A stretch of 64,000 nt of DNA. Source: Hydrogenophaga sp. GTDB taxonomy: Bacteria; Pseudomonadota; Gammaproteobacteria; Burkholderiales; Burkholderiaceae_C. The stretch is taken from positions 744,001 through 808,000 of the forward strand of contig NZ_JAUCZF010000001.1 in assembly GCF_030373245.1 (NCBI RefSeq). Reading direction: 5' to 3'. The notes under the pieces were generated by a model, which worked only from the letters and a program-made list of their open reading frames with translations, was not told where the DNA came from and made no database searches. Below, piece by piece: positions 1 through 7,785 of this stretch (positions are counted from its first letter, which is position 1; every line of letters begins with the position of its first letter). The position numbers and the translations under genes are program-made.

Positions 1-1
1 G

Positions 2-886
2 CTATCCCTGCTGGCCGTGGTCATGACCCTGGGTCTGGGCACCGTTCACCTCGAGGCCGAGGCCAAGCGCATGGGCGGCGGCAAGTCCTTTGGCATGCAA
101 CGCCAGGCCACGCCTCCGGCCAAGGCTCCTGCACAACCGGCGGCGGCGGCTCCCGCTGCAGGCGCAGCAGGTGCCGCCGCAACCACCGGTCGCAGCTGGA
201 TGGGCCCGGTGGCCGGTCTGGCCGCAGGCCTCGGCATCGCAGCCCTGGCGTCTCATCTGGGCTTTGGCGAAGAGCTGGCCAACATGCTGATGATCGGTCT
301 GCTGGTTGTGGCTGCGATCGCGGTGTTTGGCTTCATCATGCGCAAGCGCGCCGCCCAGCAGGGTGGCAACGGTGGCCTGGCCTACGCCGGAGCGGGTGCC
401 CATCGCACCAGCCCTCAGAACGCTTTCCGCGCACCGGTGAGCCCAACCGGCGGCTCGGCAGGCTCGATGATCGGCAGCGCCATCGGCGGGTCAACCGCTG
501 AGGCGAGCAGCCTGCCAGCGGGCTTCGACGTTGCCGGTTTCGAGCGCAACGCCAAGGTGAACTTCATCCGCCTGCAAGCCGCCAACGATGCGGGCAATCT
601 GGACGACATCCGTTCCTTCACCACCCCAGAGATGTTTGCCGAACTCAGCATGGACCTGGCCGAACGCGGCGCCGCCGAACAGCACACCGACGTGGTGCGC
701 ATCGATGCCACCGTGATCGACGTGGAAGAAGGCGCAGAACGTTACGTCGTGAGCGTGCGCTTCACCGGCGAAACGCGGGAAAATGGCGCTGCGCTGACGG
801 AAAACTTCGACGAAATCTGGCACCTCACCAAGCCGCGCCAAGGCGCGGGCGGCTGGCTGCTGGCTGGCATCCAGCAAAGCGCCTGA
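2..886 (+). CDS. Tim44-like domain membrane protein (5' end outside window)
   Basis: The open frame runs in from the left edge, so the true start and part of the signal/anchor segment are missing; 294 codons are visible. Reading order: the end of a hydrophobic segment, a Gly-rich stretch with AKRMGGGKSFGMQRQ, an Ala/Pro-rich linker, one or two hydrophobic segments around residues 70-115 followed by RKR, a Gly/Ser/Ala linker, then a C-terminal domain of about 120 residues matching the Tim44/MRPL45 fold. Bacterial members are inner-membrane proteins of unknown role. The gene is followed by a strong terminator. Family assignment is by pattern and is fairly secure; no specific function can be given. 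Confidence 0.8.
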   Translation, partial: LSLLAVVMTLGLGTVHLEAEAKRMGGGKSFGMQRQATPPAKAPAQPAAAAPAAGAAGAAATTGRSWMGPVAGLAAGLGIAALASHLGFGEELANMLMIGLLVVAAIAVFGFIMRKRAAQQGGNGGLAYAGAGAHRTSPQNAFRAPVSPTGGSAGSMIGSAIGGSTAEASSLPAGFDVAGFERNAKVNFIRLQAANDAGNLDDIRSFTTPEMFAELSMDLAERGAAEQHTDVVRIDATVIDVEEGAERYVVSVRFTGETRENGAALTENFDEIWHLTKPRQGAGGWLLAGIQQSA

Positions 887-917
887 CGGCAAACACTTTC
901 CCGACAGTCCTCCTCTT

Positions 918-949
918 GGCTCCGGTACGCAAGTGCCGGGGCCTTTTTT
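918..949 (+). terminator. Rho-independent terminator after the Tim44-like gene
   Basis: An 11-bp stem (918-928 with 933-943, two G-T wobbles plus one further T-G at the top) closed by a GCAA tetraloop is followed by six T. It lies 31 bases after the stop codon and ends just before the 3' end of the convergent DUF3047 gene. Confidence 0.9.
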
Positions 950-967
950 GCGCCAGCCCGGCGCTCC

Positions 968-1753
968 TCAGCGTGCTGCCGCAGTTGGCGCGCCGGTGAG
1001 CGCGATTGGGCCAAACCAGGCGCTCACACGGGAGGCGGTGTTGTTGGAGTCGGTCATCACTCCCACGCCAGTCAATCGCCCCGGCGCTTCGCCAAACACC
1101 GCCTGGAAATCGGCGGCGATGTTGCGCTGGTAGTCCAGCCAGCGGTTCAGGCCCTGGTCGCCCGACTCCACCACCAACTTGCGGATGCGCTGGGTGTGTG
1201 GGCTGGGCATGACGGTGCCGACGGGCTGACGCGGATCCCAGACGTAGATCAGCGTGGCGTAGGGCAAGGCCTCTCCCGTGACGAGCCGTGCCAGCTCGGA
1301 CAGCAAATGATCACGCGCTGCCCAGCCCTGGCTTCGGTCACCCTCAAAGGTGAGGATGATGCGGACCACGGCATCGTCCACCGGTTCCTTGGATGCCACC
1401 GCGATCGGGTCCAGTGCGGGCACCAGCCAGGAGAAGCTCAGCTGGCGAGCTTGCGGATCGACAGGCGGATCGAGATTCAGACGCAGGGTGCTGTTGCTGC
1501 CGTCGCTGCGCGCATGCAGTGCTGGCCGTCCGTTATGCCAACCTGTGGTGTACCGCGTGGACCTGCGGTTCGCAAAGGTCTTGTGCACCCACCCGACCAC
1601 CGCTCCATCGATTCGGTTGCTCTGCACCCAATCAGCCCCCGCCTCCACGCCGCCCTCTGGCGGCGCCACCGTGGCGCAACTGGTCAGCAGGCCAGCAACG
1701 AGCAGAGCGGCGCACAGGCGGCGAACGGGCAGAACAATCCGAGGTCGTGACAT
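968..1753 (-). CDS. DUF3047 family lipoprotein
   Basis: A 261-residue protein from the ATG at 1753; an in-frame TTG nine bases upstream is less likely. The N-terminus has two Arg-rich turns, a hydrophobic core and a lipobox LLTSC, so it should be exported and lipidated. The mature part carries features of DUF3047: a WQVQSNRIDG-like opening (here DWVQSNRIDG), a central LSFSWLVPALDPIA segment with conserved acidic residues, and LIYVWDPRQPVGTVMPSP towards the middle, followed by QGLNRWLDYQRNIAADFQ. Function of the family is unknown; it is common in Burkholderiales and other Proteobacteria. It stands alone, convergent with the upstream gene. Confidence 0.82.
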   Translation of the reverse strand: MSRPRIVLPVRRLCAALLVAGLLTSCATVAPPEGGVEAGADWVQSNRIDGAVVGWVHKTFANRRSTRYTTGWHNGRPALHARSDGSNSTLRLNLDPPVDPQARQLSFSWLVPALDPIAVASKEPVDDAVVRIILTFEGDRSQGWAARDHLLSELARLVTGEALPYATLIYVWDPRQPVGTVMPSPHTQRIRKLVVESGDQGLNRWLDYQRNIAADFQAVFGEAPGRLTGVGVMTDSNNTASRVSAWFGPIALTGAPTAAAR

Positions 1754-2021
1754 GTGGGACAAGGCAGGCAGCGCAGCAGGTTAGAGCTTTTCATTGTGCA
1801 AAAGATCTCAGCCACCTGCTTGAACGGCCGTGAAGACCGTGCCACCCCGGGCAAAGCGAGCAGCGCGTCAGCTCTCGGCTGCCGCCAGGCTGATTGCCCA
1901 GCAGCCCGCTTGTGGGTTGTCGCACACGGTTTCGCTGGTGATACCCACCTGGCTCTTGCGGCTCAAGACCGGTTGGTCCATCGCATCGAGCATCGCCTTG
2001 GCCGGGGCTGTCGAGGGCCGC

Positions 2022-2375
2022 TCAGGATTCCAGCAACACCTGAAAACCACCAAAAATGCACCGCTTGCCGTCGAAGGGCATGGGGTTGCTGGCTGGGTCC
2101 ATGCGAGGGTCGTTCATCATCTTGTCCATGCCGGCATCGCGCACCGCGCGCGAAGGCCAGACGATCCAGGAGAACACCACCGTTTCATCGTCCTGGCACT
2201 GCACCGCCAGTGGAAACGAGGTGTGCAGACCCGCTGGCACATCGTCGCCCCAGCACTCCACCACGCGCGTGGCGCCCGCTTCCTTGAGCACTTGCGCCGC
2301 CACCCGGGCGTGCTTCACAAAGGCATCCTTGTTGCGGGTGGGCACGGCCGCCACAAAGCCATCCACATAGTCCAT
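2022..2375 (-). CDS. DUF1428 family protein
   Basis: A 117-residue protein. The start is set at MDYVDGFV because GGAG lies six bases upstream and because family members begin with this motif; the longer open frame upstream is not coding-like. It shows the family landmarks: MDYVDGFV at the N-terminus, VVECWGDDVPAG in the middle, ETVVFSWIVWPS, and MPFDGKRCIFGGFQVLL at the C-terminus. DUF1428 proteins have a dimeric alpha/beta-barrel (ferredoxin-like) fold and no settled function. The gene is divergent from the BLUF gene with 264 bases between the two starts. Confidence 0.88.
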   Translation of the reverse strand: MDYVDGFVAAVPTRNKDAFVKHARVAAQVLKEAGATRVVECWGDDVPAGLHTSFPLAVQCQDDETVVFSWIVWPSRAVRDAGMDKMMNDPRMDPASNPMPFDGKRCIFGGFQVLLES

Positions 2376-2639
2376 GCTGCTCTCCGGTTGGTTCGCCATT
2401 GCCATTCGAAGCCTCAGCGTGCGCCGAAAAAATGGGGAGCACTTCAGGGAAAACCCGGAGCATGTCTGCAGGGCATCAAGTCCAGTGGCCCGCTCTCCTG
2501 TGGCTCGGACTGCCCGACCCGGCGCGCAGGCGAAAAGGTGTGGCCAGTCATCAGGCAATGATGCCCCCACAGAGAGAGTTGGCGTTGAGGAGCCTGATTG
2601 CAGTACAGTGATTGAAGTCCCTCGGTTGAACGCCCCCCG

Positions 2640-3056
2640 ATGCCGCTGCACGAAATTGTCTACATGAGCCTGGCCTGCGATTCGATGTCATCGGACGAGC
2701 TTGGCGCGTTGCTCGACAAAGCGCGGGCTCACAACCAGGCCGCCGGCATCACCGGCATGTTGGTTTACCACGAGCGTGAGTTCATGCAGCTGATCGAAGG
2801 TGAGCGCTCGGTGATCGAGGCGCTGTACCAGCGCATCGAAGCGGACCCCCGTCACCAGCAGGTGTATCGGCTCTGGGAAGGGCCTATCGCCACGCGCAAT
2901 TTTGCCGATTGGACCATGGCATTTGCAGCGCTGGACGATGAGACTTTGAAGCAGCACACCGGCTACGCCTCGCTCAAAGACGAAGGCCTGGTCGCGCTGA
3001 GCCGAGATAACCGCGGCAAAAAGATCCTGCTGGGCCTGCGCGAAGAACTGACCTGA
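2640..3056 (+). CDS. BLUF-domain blue-light photoreceptor
   Basis: A 138-residue, single-domain BLUF protein (flavin-binding blue-light sensor). The residues used for the photocycle are all present and at the numbering used for well-studied members: Tyr8 (HEIVYMS), Asn32 (HNQAAGITG), Gln50 (FMQLIEG), Trp91 and Met93 (DWTMAF). The ITGMLVYHEREFMQLIEG block is diagnostic. The region after about residue 95 would form the C-terminal helices that pass the signal on. There is no fused output domain, so it must act on a partner. It is followed at 32 bases by a membrane-anchored hypothetical gene and then a GST, probably one transcription unit. Short BLUF proteins elsewhere control motility, biofilm or transcription through partner proteins; here the partner is unknown. 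Confidence 0.95.
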   Translation: MPLHEIVYMSLACDSMSSDELGALLDKARAHNQAAGITGMLVYHEREFMQLIEGERSVIEALYQRIEADPRHQQVYRLWEGPIATRNFADWTMAFAALDDETLKQHTGYASLKDEGLVALSRDNRGKKILLGLREELT

Positions 3057-3088
3057 GATCGCCGCGCAGCCGCGGGCGACAATGGCGC

Positions 3089-3697
3089 ATGGACCTCGTC
3101 TTTCTGCCCGCGCTGCTCTTGGCTGCACTGTTTCTCGCCAATCGCCAACAGCAGCACCAGCGCATCATCTGGCTCGCCAGGTTGCTGCAACCCTTCGAGA
3201 TCGAGAAGCTCATGGAGCAGGTGAGCACCGGCTACCTGCGCGCCCTGGGTGAGAGCGACGCTGAACGCAGTGAACCGATCTGGAACAACCTGCTCGGCGC
3301 AGAGCAGCGGCTGAGCACCCAGCTGGGACGCCTGGCCGAGCAGGTCGCCCGGGAAGATGCCACTCAGGCGCGCATCAGCCGCTGGCCAGTGGCCTCTGCG
3401 CTGGCGGCCCGCTGGCTATCCGCCAACACCCTCGATCTGCGCCCGCTGATGGCGCTGCACGCCCAGGGTGTGGCCGAGGCCGTGGCCAATCCCGAGGCGC
3501 TGAGCCGGCGCGACCAGGCCTTCCGGCTCTCCGCCGAGCTGTTTCTGTTTCAGCACAGCTGCCACTGGTATTGCCGTTCGCAAGCGGTGGCATCGGCGCG
3601 CTTGCTTGCACGTCACCAGACCTCGCATGACCAGGTGCTGCAAGCCGTGTCCGAGCGCACGCGCCAGGGCTACCGCGCGCTGGTGGCAGCGAGCTGA
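3089..3697 (+). CDS. Hypothetical protein with N-terminal membrane anchor
   Basis: A 202-residue protein not recognised. Residues 1-18 form one hydrophobic helix (signal anchor), followed by a Gln/Arg-rich stretch and a mostly alpha-helical soluble region with amphipathic helices (IEKLMEQVSTGYLRALGES; LGRLAEQVARE). The C-terminal half has HSCHWYCRSQAVASARLL with two Cys and two His close together. It lies 32 bases after the BLUF gene and ends 7 bases before the GST start, so co-transcription is likely. It is a reasonable candidate for a partner of the BLUF protein, but that is inference from position only. Confidence 0.75.
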   Translation: MDLVFLPALLLAALFLANRQQQHQRIIWLARLLQPFEIEKLMEQVSTGYLRALGESDAERSEPIWNNLLGAEQRLSTQLGRLAEQVAREDATQARISRWPVASALAARWLSANTLDLRPLMALHAQGVAEAVANPEALSRRDQAFRLSAELFLFQHSCHWYCRSQAVASARLLARHQTSHDQVLQAVSERTRQGYRALVAAS

Positions 3698-3704
3698 GTG
3701 GCCC

Positions 3705-4352
3705 ATGCCAGCTCTGCCTATCCTGTATTCGTTCCGTCGCTGCCCGTATGCCATTCGGGCGCGGCTGGCCGTGCTGCAGGCGGGCGTGGCGGTGGAGCTG
3801 CGCGAAGTGGACCTGCGTTGCAAGCCGACCGAGTTGCTGGCTTGCTCCCGAGCAGCGACGGTACCCGTGCTGGATCTCGGTGGCGGGCAGGTGTTGACGC
3901 AAAGCCTGGACATCGCGCGCTGGGCTCTGACGCAGCACGATCCGGACGGCTGGCTGATCCGCGGCGATGCCGCGCGCGACTCATTGCTGGTCAGCACCAC
4001 CGATGGCGAGTTCAAGCACTGGCTCGACCGCACCAAGTACGCCGAACGTTTCCCCGAGCAGCGTGCCGAGGTGTACCGCGCGGCGGCAGAGCGCTGCCTG
4101 ATCGAACCGCTCGACGCTGCGCTCAGAGCGACCGGCCACCTGGGCGACAACGGCTACAACTGGGCCGATGCGGCCATCTTCCCGTTCGTGCGCCAGTTTG
4201 CTGCGATCGATGCCGACGCCTGGACGGCTGCGCCTTGGATGGCCACGCGGCGCTGGCTGGACCGCTGGCTGGGCAGCCCCTTGTTCGCCACCTGCATGGT
4301 CAAACTGCCAGTGTGGCAGGCGGGTGCGCCGGGGCCACGCTGGCCCGGTTGA
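3705..4352 (+). CDS. Glutathione S-transferase family protein
   Basis: A 215-residue GST with start at MPALPILYSFRRCPYA, 7 bases after the previous stop. The N-terminal thioredoxin-like half has the Cys13-Pro-Tyr motif (RRCPYAIRARL) and the conserved VPVL...GGQVLTQSLDI glutathione-binding region; the C-terminal half is helical with NGYNWADAAIFPFVRQFAAID. The Cys-Pro-Tyr active site suggests omega/lambda-like thiol transferase or deglutathionylation chemistry rather than classical Ser/Tyr conjugation. The TGA stop overlaps a TGATCA palindrome whose other strand supplies the stop of the convergent Cys-rich gene, so the two reading frames abut with no gap. Substrate unknown. Confidence 0.9.
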   Translation: MPALPILYSFRRCPYAIRARLAVLQAGVAVELREVDLRCKPTELLACSRAATVPVLDLGGGQVLTQSLDIARWALTQHDPDGWLIRGDAARDSLLVSTTDGEFKHWLDRTKYAERFPEQRAEVYRAAAERCLIEPLDAALRATGHLGDNGYNWADAAIFPFVRQFAAIDADAWTAAPWMATRRWLDRWLGSPLFATCMVKLPVWQAGAPGPRWPG

Positions 4353-4541
4353 TCAATGAGCGTTGTCCTCGCCGTTGGCCGACGCAGGGCGCGATGGGGG
4401 CGCGGTGCCATCGCCGTCGGCCTGGCCGTCGACCGGCTCGGGAAAACACATGCGCGTGCCATCCCAGCGCTGGCCGCACCAGCATTGGCCGTCTTCATTG
4501 ATGATGCAGGTGCCGGTGCCGCAGCAGCGGGAGTCTTCCAT
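4353..4541 (-). CDS. Small cysteine-rich protein
   Basis: A 62-residue protein starting at MEDSRCCGTGTC. Six cysteines lie in the first 32 residues (6, 7, 12, 20, 22, 32) in the arrangement CC-x4-C-x7-C-x-C-x9-C, together with NEDGQCWCGQRWDG. The tail from residue 35 is acidic/Pro-rich and looks disordered. Short proteins with this CCGTGTCIIN-like head and WCGQ-W-DG block recur in Comamonadaceae as conserved hypotheticals (from memory). The cysteine pattern would suit a small metal or Fe-S site or disulfides; neither is shown. It is convergent with the GST gene and shares the TGATCA stop palindrome. Confidence 0.72.
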   Translation of the reverse strand: MEDSRCCGTGTCIINEDGQCWCGQRWDGTRMCFPEPVDGQADGDGTAPPSRPASANGEDNAH

Positions 4542-4661
4542 GTTCAGCCTCTTGAGAGTGCACGCGATGAGCAAGCCTAGCGCAGCCCCAGAGCCCCGAG
4601 AGCGCATGCGGACAAACGGCGTTTTCGTGCGCCCGCCGGCCGCAGGCAGCCGCATGTTTCC

Positions 4662-5192
4662 ATGAGCGCCGATTCCCAGACGCGCGATCTGTGGCGCGCC
4701 GCCACCGCGCCGCCACCTGACGGAGGCTGGATGGGCCTGCACGACCAGGTGATGGGCGGGCGATCCAACGGCAGAGCGCAACTGCTCTCCACCCACACAG
4801 ACAACTTGACCCACGTGCAGCTGAGTGGCCAGGTGAGCCTGGATCACGGAGGCGGCTTTGCGTCTTTCCGCTGTCGGCTGAGCGCACCGCAGCCACTGAG
4901 TCAGGCCGGGTCGGTGATCCTGATGCTGCGTGGGGATGGCGGGTCTTACAAGTGCTGCCTGCACCGGCGATCCGAGACAGACGGCGTGCAATGGCAGGCC
5001 GATGTGGTGGCCCCACCCGACTGGACCACCCTGGCCTTGCCGCTGAGCCGTTTTGTCGCGCGCCGCCGCGGACGCGAGATGCATGAACAGCCATGGCAAC
5101 CGGACGACGTCATTCACCAGATCGGCATCATGGCGGTGCGGAGCGAACCTGGTCCGTTTCAGCTGCACCTGGCCAGCATCGCGCTGGCCTGA
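4662..5192 (+). CDS. CIA30 family protein
   Basis: A 176-residue protein matching the CIA30/NDUFAF1 fold (named for mitochondrial complex I intermediate-associated protein 30). Diagnostic parts are WMGLHDQVMGGRSNG near the N-terminus, the central GGGFASFRCRL, LMLRGDGGSYKCCL, and a C-terminal IHQIGIMAVRSEPGPFQLHLASI strand, typical of a galactose-binding-like jelly roll. Bacterial members are not shown to assemble complex I; their role is open. No signal peptide is seen, so it should be cytoplasmic. It is followed by a cupin gene on the same strand. Confidence 0.82.
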   Translation: MSADSQTRDLWRAATAPPPDGGWMGLHDQVMGGRSNGRAQLLSTHTDNLTHVQLSGQVSLDHGGGFASFRCRLSAPQPLSQAGSVILMLRGDGGSYKCCLHRRSETDGVQWQADVVAPPDWTTLALPLSRFVARRRGREMHEQPWQPDDVIHQIGIMAVRSEPGPFQLHLASIALA

Positions 5193-5243
5193 AGCGTCAC
5201 ACACGCGATGGCGCATCCCGCGCGCCGGGCGCAAAATGACCTC

Positions 5244-5528
5244 ATGCGCGCTCCCAGCTTCGACGAGTTCCAGACACAGGCCTTGCGACAAGGTTTTGAC
5301 GAAGTGTTGACGCGAGAGTGGGCACCCGATGCGGTGGTGGCGCAACATACCCACCCATTCGCCGTCCAGGCCCTGATGGTGCGCGGTGAACTGTGGCTGA
5401 CCGTGAATGGCGCCACGCAGCACCTGCGCGCCGGCGACCGCTTCAGCCTGGAGCCTGAAGTGCCCCACGCCGAACGCTACGGCAGCGAGGGCGCCACTTT
5501 CTGGGTGGCGCGGCGCAGTACCAGCTGA
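5244..5528 (+). CDS. Small single-domain cupin protein
   Basis: A 94-residue cupin from MRAPSFDEFQ; an ATG 36 bases upstream would add a basic 12-residue leader and is less likely. Cupin motif 1 is visible as HTHPFAVQALMVRGELWLTV and motif 2 as LRAGDRFSLEPEVPHAERY, giving a His-His-...-His metal site in a compact beta-barrel. Such stand-alone cupins bind a metal and small ligand; the function here is unknown. It starts 51 bases after the CIA30 gene and ends 15 bases before the convergent S8 protease. Confidence 0.85.
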   Translation: MRAPSFDEFQTQALRQGFDEVLTREWAPDAVVAQHTHPFAVQALMVRGELWLTVNGATQHLRAGDRFSLEPEVPHAERYGSEGATFWVARRSTS

Positions 5529-5543
5529 ACCTGCGCGCGAAAC

Positions 5544-7232
5544 TCAGCGGACCTGGCGACGGCGCCAGACCATCAGGCCCGCGGCGGCCAGCGCCAGCAG
5601 CAACAGGCTGAGATCGGCCTGCCCGTTCGGGGCGGCCGTACAGCCACCGCCACCTGAAGGTGCGATTCCCAGGGCAGTGGCCATGGCGGCATCTGCGTCC
5701 AGAAGACCACTGCCGCAAAAACCTGACGGCAAGGCTTGTGGATTGGTGGCGCAATACCCACCCGCCGGAAACGCCCGGGCGCTGCCGACAACAAAAGACT
5801 CCAAGGTGGACATCGACAGGTCGGGGCGTACTGCAGCCAGCAAGGCCAACACGCCAGCCACTTGCGGCGCCGCCATGCTGGTACCCGACAGCAACAGGTC
5901 GGCATCGCTGGTCGGCACCGTCAACCCCGCATTGCCGGTGGAAACGATGCCACGAGGACTGCCAGGTTGTTCCAACAACAGCGTGTTCAAGCCACCCCCA
6001 GCCGCGCTGATCCGAACGCCCGAACCCACATTGGCGTAGTCCGCGCTGTCTCCTTCCCGGGTGTGCGCCGTCACGGCAAACACACCGCGGCAGTTGGCGG
6101 GGACCGAAATCAGGGTATTGCCATCGTTGCCTGCCGACGCCACGATGCTGACGTCTTGTGACCGGACTTCGTCGATGACGCTCTGGATCGTGCTGCTGCA
6201 CGTGCCCGGCAGACCCAGGCTCAGGTTGAGAATTCGCGCTGGCGTCGGGTTACGGGGTACACCCAAGACGTCCAAACCCACCGCCCAACGCGCACCCGCC
6301 AGGATGTCAGACACGTAGCCACCACACCGGCCCAGCACCCGAACGGGCAATATCCTGGCGCCAAATGCCACGCCCAGACCGCTCTGGCTGTTGTTGCCTG
6401 CAGCCCCAGCCAAGCCCGCCACATGACTGCCGTGCCAGGTGCTTTCCGGGGTCGCCTCGTCACAAAACCCAGCCGTGACTTCCGCCTGCGTCACCCAGTC
6501 TCCTGGATCCAATGCAAATGAATCGCGGTCATTCCCGTCGTTGGCTGTCCAGAATGGCTGCCCCGCAAGGGTCGGGGTGCTACCAGGCGGATCCGCACTC
6601 ACAAAATCGTAGCCGGGCAAGACATTCGGTAGCAGATCGGCATGTGTGACATACCCACCATCCAGGATCGCAATCACCACCCCCGAGCCCGTGCTGCGGT
6701 CCCAGGCATCGTTGACGTTCAGGCCGCCGGGAATCACGCTGGACGGCTGCAGATGCCATTGATCGCGGCCCGTGAAATAGGGATCGTTGGGCACGAAGTG
6801 CGGCTTGGCACGCTGGTCGATCATGACGTCGAGCACGGCGGGGTCGGCTTGCAGACGTTGCATCATCGCCCTGGCTTCTGCAGCCGAGACCGCCTGCTCC
6901 AGCGTGGCCACGTGCATGCTGGGCGAGACCGACTTGAGGTAGTGCATCCTGGACTCGCCGGCGAGGCCCGCGCTGCGCATCACCTGGGCCGCAGCCTGGG
7001 CGCGTTCGGTGGCGCCGTCAGCGCTGGCCGCGGCTCCCATTTTGATGCCTGTGCGGTAGCGGATGAGCAGACGCTGCACGCTCGCGGGCTCGGCCACGGG
7101 GGTGACGGCCACCGCGCTGCTGGGCAGTTTGCCGGTCTTGGGCGCGGCGACGGCGCTCAGGCACACGCCCAACAGCGCGGCCATCAGCAGGCAGCGGGGA
7201 CGGCGTGAAGGTTGCAGCGGAGTTGAGGACAT
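5544..7232 (-). CDS. Secreted S8 (subtilisin-like) serine protease with C-terminal sorting tail
   Basis: A 562-residue preproprotease from MSSTPLQPSRR. Order: signal peptide to about residue 30; propeptide about 31-140, with RLLIRYRTG and SVSPSMHVATLEQAVSA; catalytic domain with Asp191 (VVIAILDGGYVTHADL), His267 (STWHGSHVAGLAG), oxyanion Asn369 (VASAGND) and Ser452 (LSGTSMAAPQVAGV). The end is tripartite: GGGGC at 527-531, a hydrophobic helix and a terminal WRRRQVR. This layout resembles GlyGly-CTERM/JDVT-CTERM type sorting signals, which are cut by a membrane protease after membrane insertion. No such sorting enzyme is in the window. The next gene downstream-to-upstream (7293-7703) encodes a lipoprotein like the propeptide. 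Confidence 0.92.
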   Translation of the reverse strand: MSSTPLQPSRRPRCLLMAALLGVCLSAVAAPKTGKLPSSAVAVTPVAEPASVQRLLIRYRTGIKMGAAASADGATERAQAAAQVMRSAGLAGESRMHYLKSVSPSMHVATLEQAVSAAEARAMMQRLQADPAVLDVMIDQRAKPHFVPNDPYFTGRDQWHLQPSSVIPGGLNVNDAWDRSTGSGVVIAILDGGYVTHADLLPNVLPGYDFVSADPPGSTPTLAGQPFWTANDGNDRDSFALDPGDWVTQAEVTAGFCDEATPESTWHGSHVAGLAGAAGNNSQSGLGVAFGARILPVRVLGRCGGYVSDILAGARWAVGLDVLGVPRNPTPARILNLSLGLPGTCSSTIQSVIDEVRSQDVSIVASAGNDGNTLISVPANCRGVFAVTAHTREGDSADYANVGSGVRISAAGGGLNTLLLEQPGSPRGIVSTGNAGLTVPTSDADLLLSGTSMAAPQVAGVLALLAAVRPDLSMSTLESFVVGSARAFPAGGYCATNPQALPSGFCGSGLLDADAAMATALGIAPSGGGGCTAAPNGQADLSLLLLALAAAGLMVWRRRQVR

Positions 7233-7292
7233 GGGAGTTGCGAGACCGTCTGGATGAAAAAAGGAAGCGGGATGCAAGCGAGGGCTGCGCAT

Positions 7293-7703
7293 TCACTGCC
7301 GGCGAATCAGCACGTCGGCCTCGACATCCCGCACGGCTTCCCAGCTGAGCCAGCGCGCGCGCAGCACCGCCATATCAACCGGTCCGCCAACAACATACAC
7401 ATGCAGCGTGGGCGAGACGCTGGACACCGGGCGCACACAGGCACCAGCGAGCGTCTGCAGCCGCTGGATGACCGCGGGGGCATCGGGCGACGTGGCCTGG
7501 CGAAAACTCACCAGCACGCGCTGGCCGGCAGCGATGGGTGAGGCGGCATCGCAGCGCAGCGTGGAGGTTACCGGCTGGCTGCAGGCGGCGAGCGACAGGC
7601 CGATCATCAGCGCGCCGCCGGCCAACAACAGGCGGCGACGCAGAGCGCCAGGAACCCGACCCAACCGGACTGGCGTCTGAAGGAAATCAACGAGCGGCTT
7701 CAT
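7293..7703 (-). CDS. Lipoprotein resembling the propeptide (inhibitor I9-like) of the adjacent S8 protease
   Basis: About 136 residues from MKPLVDFLQ; ATGs at 7724 and 7736 are possible starts and no strong ribosome site decides. A triple-Arg segment, hydrophobic core and LSLAAC (Cys41) mark a lipoprotein signal. The mature part has the same order of motifs as the protease propeptide: RVLVSFRQ against RLLIRYRTG, VSSVSPTLHVYVV against LKSVSPSMHVATL, and WEAVRDVEADVLIRR against DPAVLDVMIDQRA. This suggests a free-standing I9-type inhibitor/chaperone domain tethered to a membrane. It lies 60 bases upstream of the protease start, on the same strand, so probably one operon. Similarity was judged by eye. 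Confidence 0.75.
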   Translation of the reverse strand: MKPLVDFLQTPVRLGRVPGALRRRLLLAGGALMIGLSLAACSQPVTSTLRCDAASPIAAGQRVLVSFRQATSPDAPAVIQRLQTLAGACVRPVSSVSPTLHVYVVGGPVDMAVLRARWLSWEAVRDVEADVLIRRQ

Positions 7704-7785
7704 GGGTGATGAGCGGACCATGTCGGGATGATGCACGATCCCGGGCGAAGCTCAATGCGCCCTAGGCAAAGCCTGCGTAAAGTTA

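Noticed and set aside
7250-7262. A-rich run between the protease start and the lipoprotein stop as a terminator
   Set aside because: No stem precedes the T run on the minus strand.
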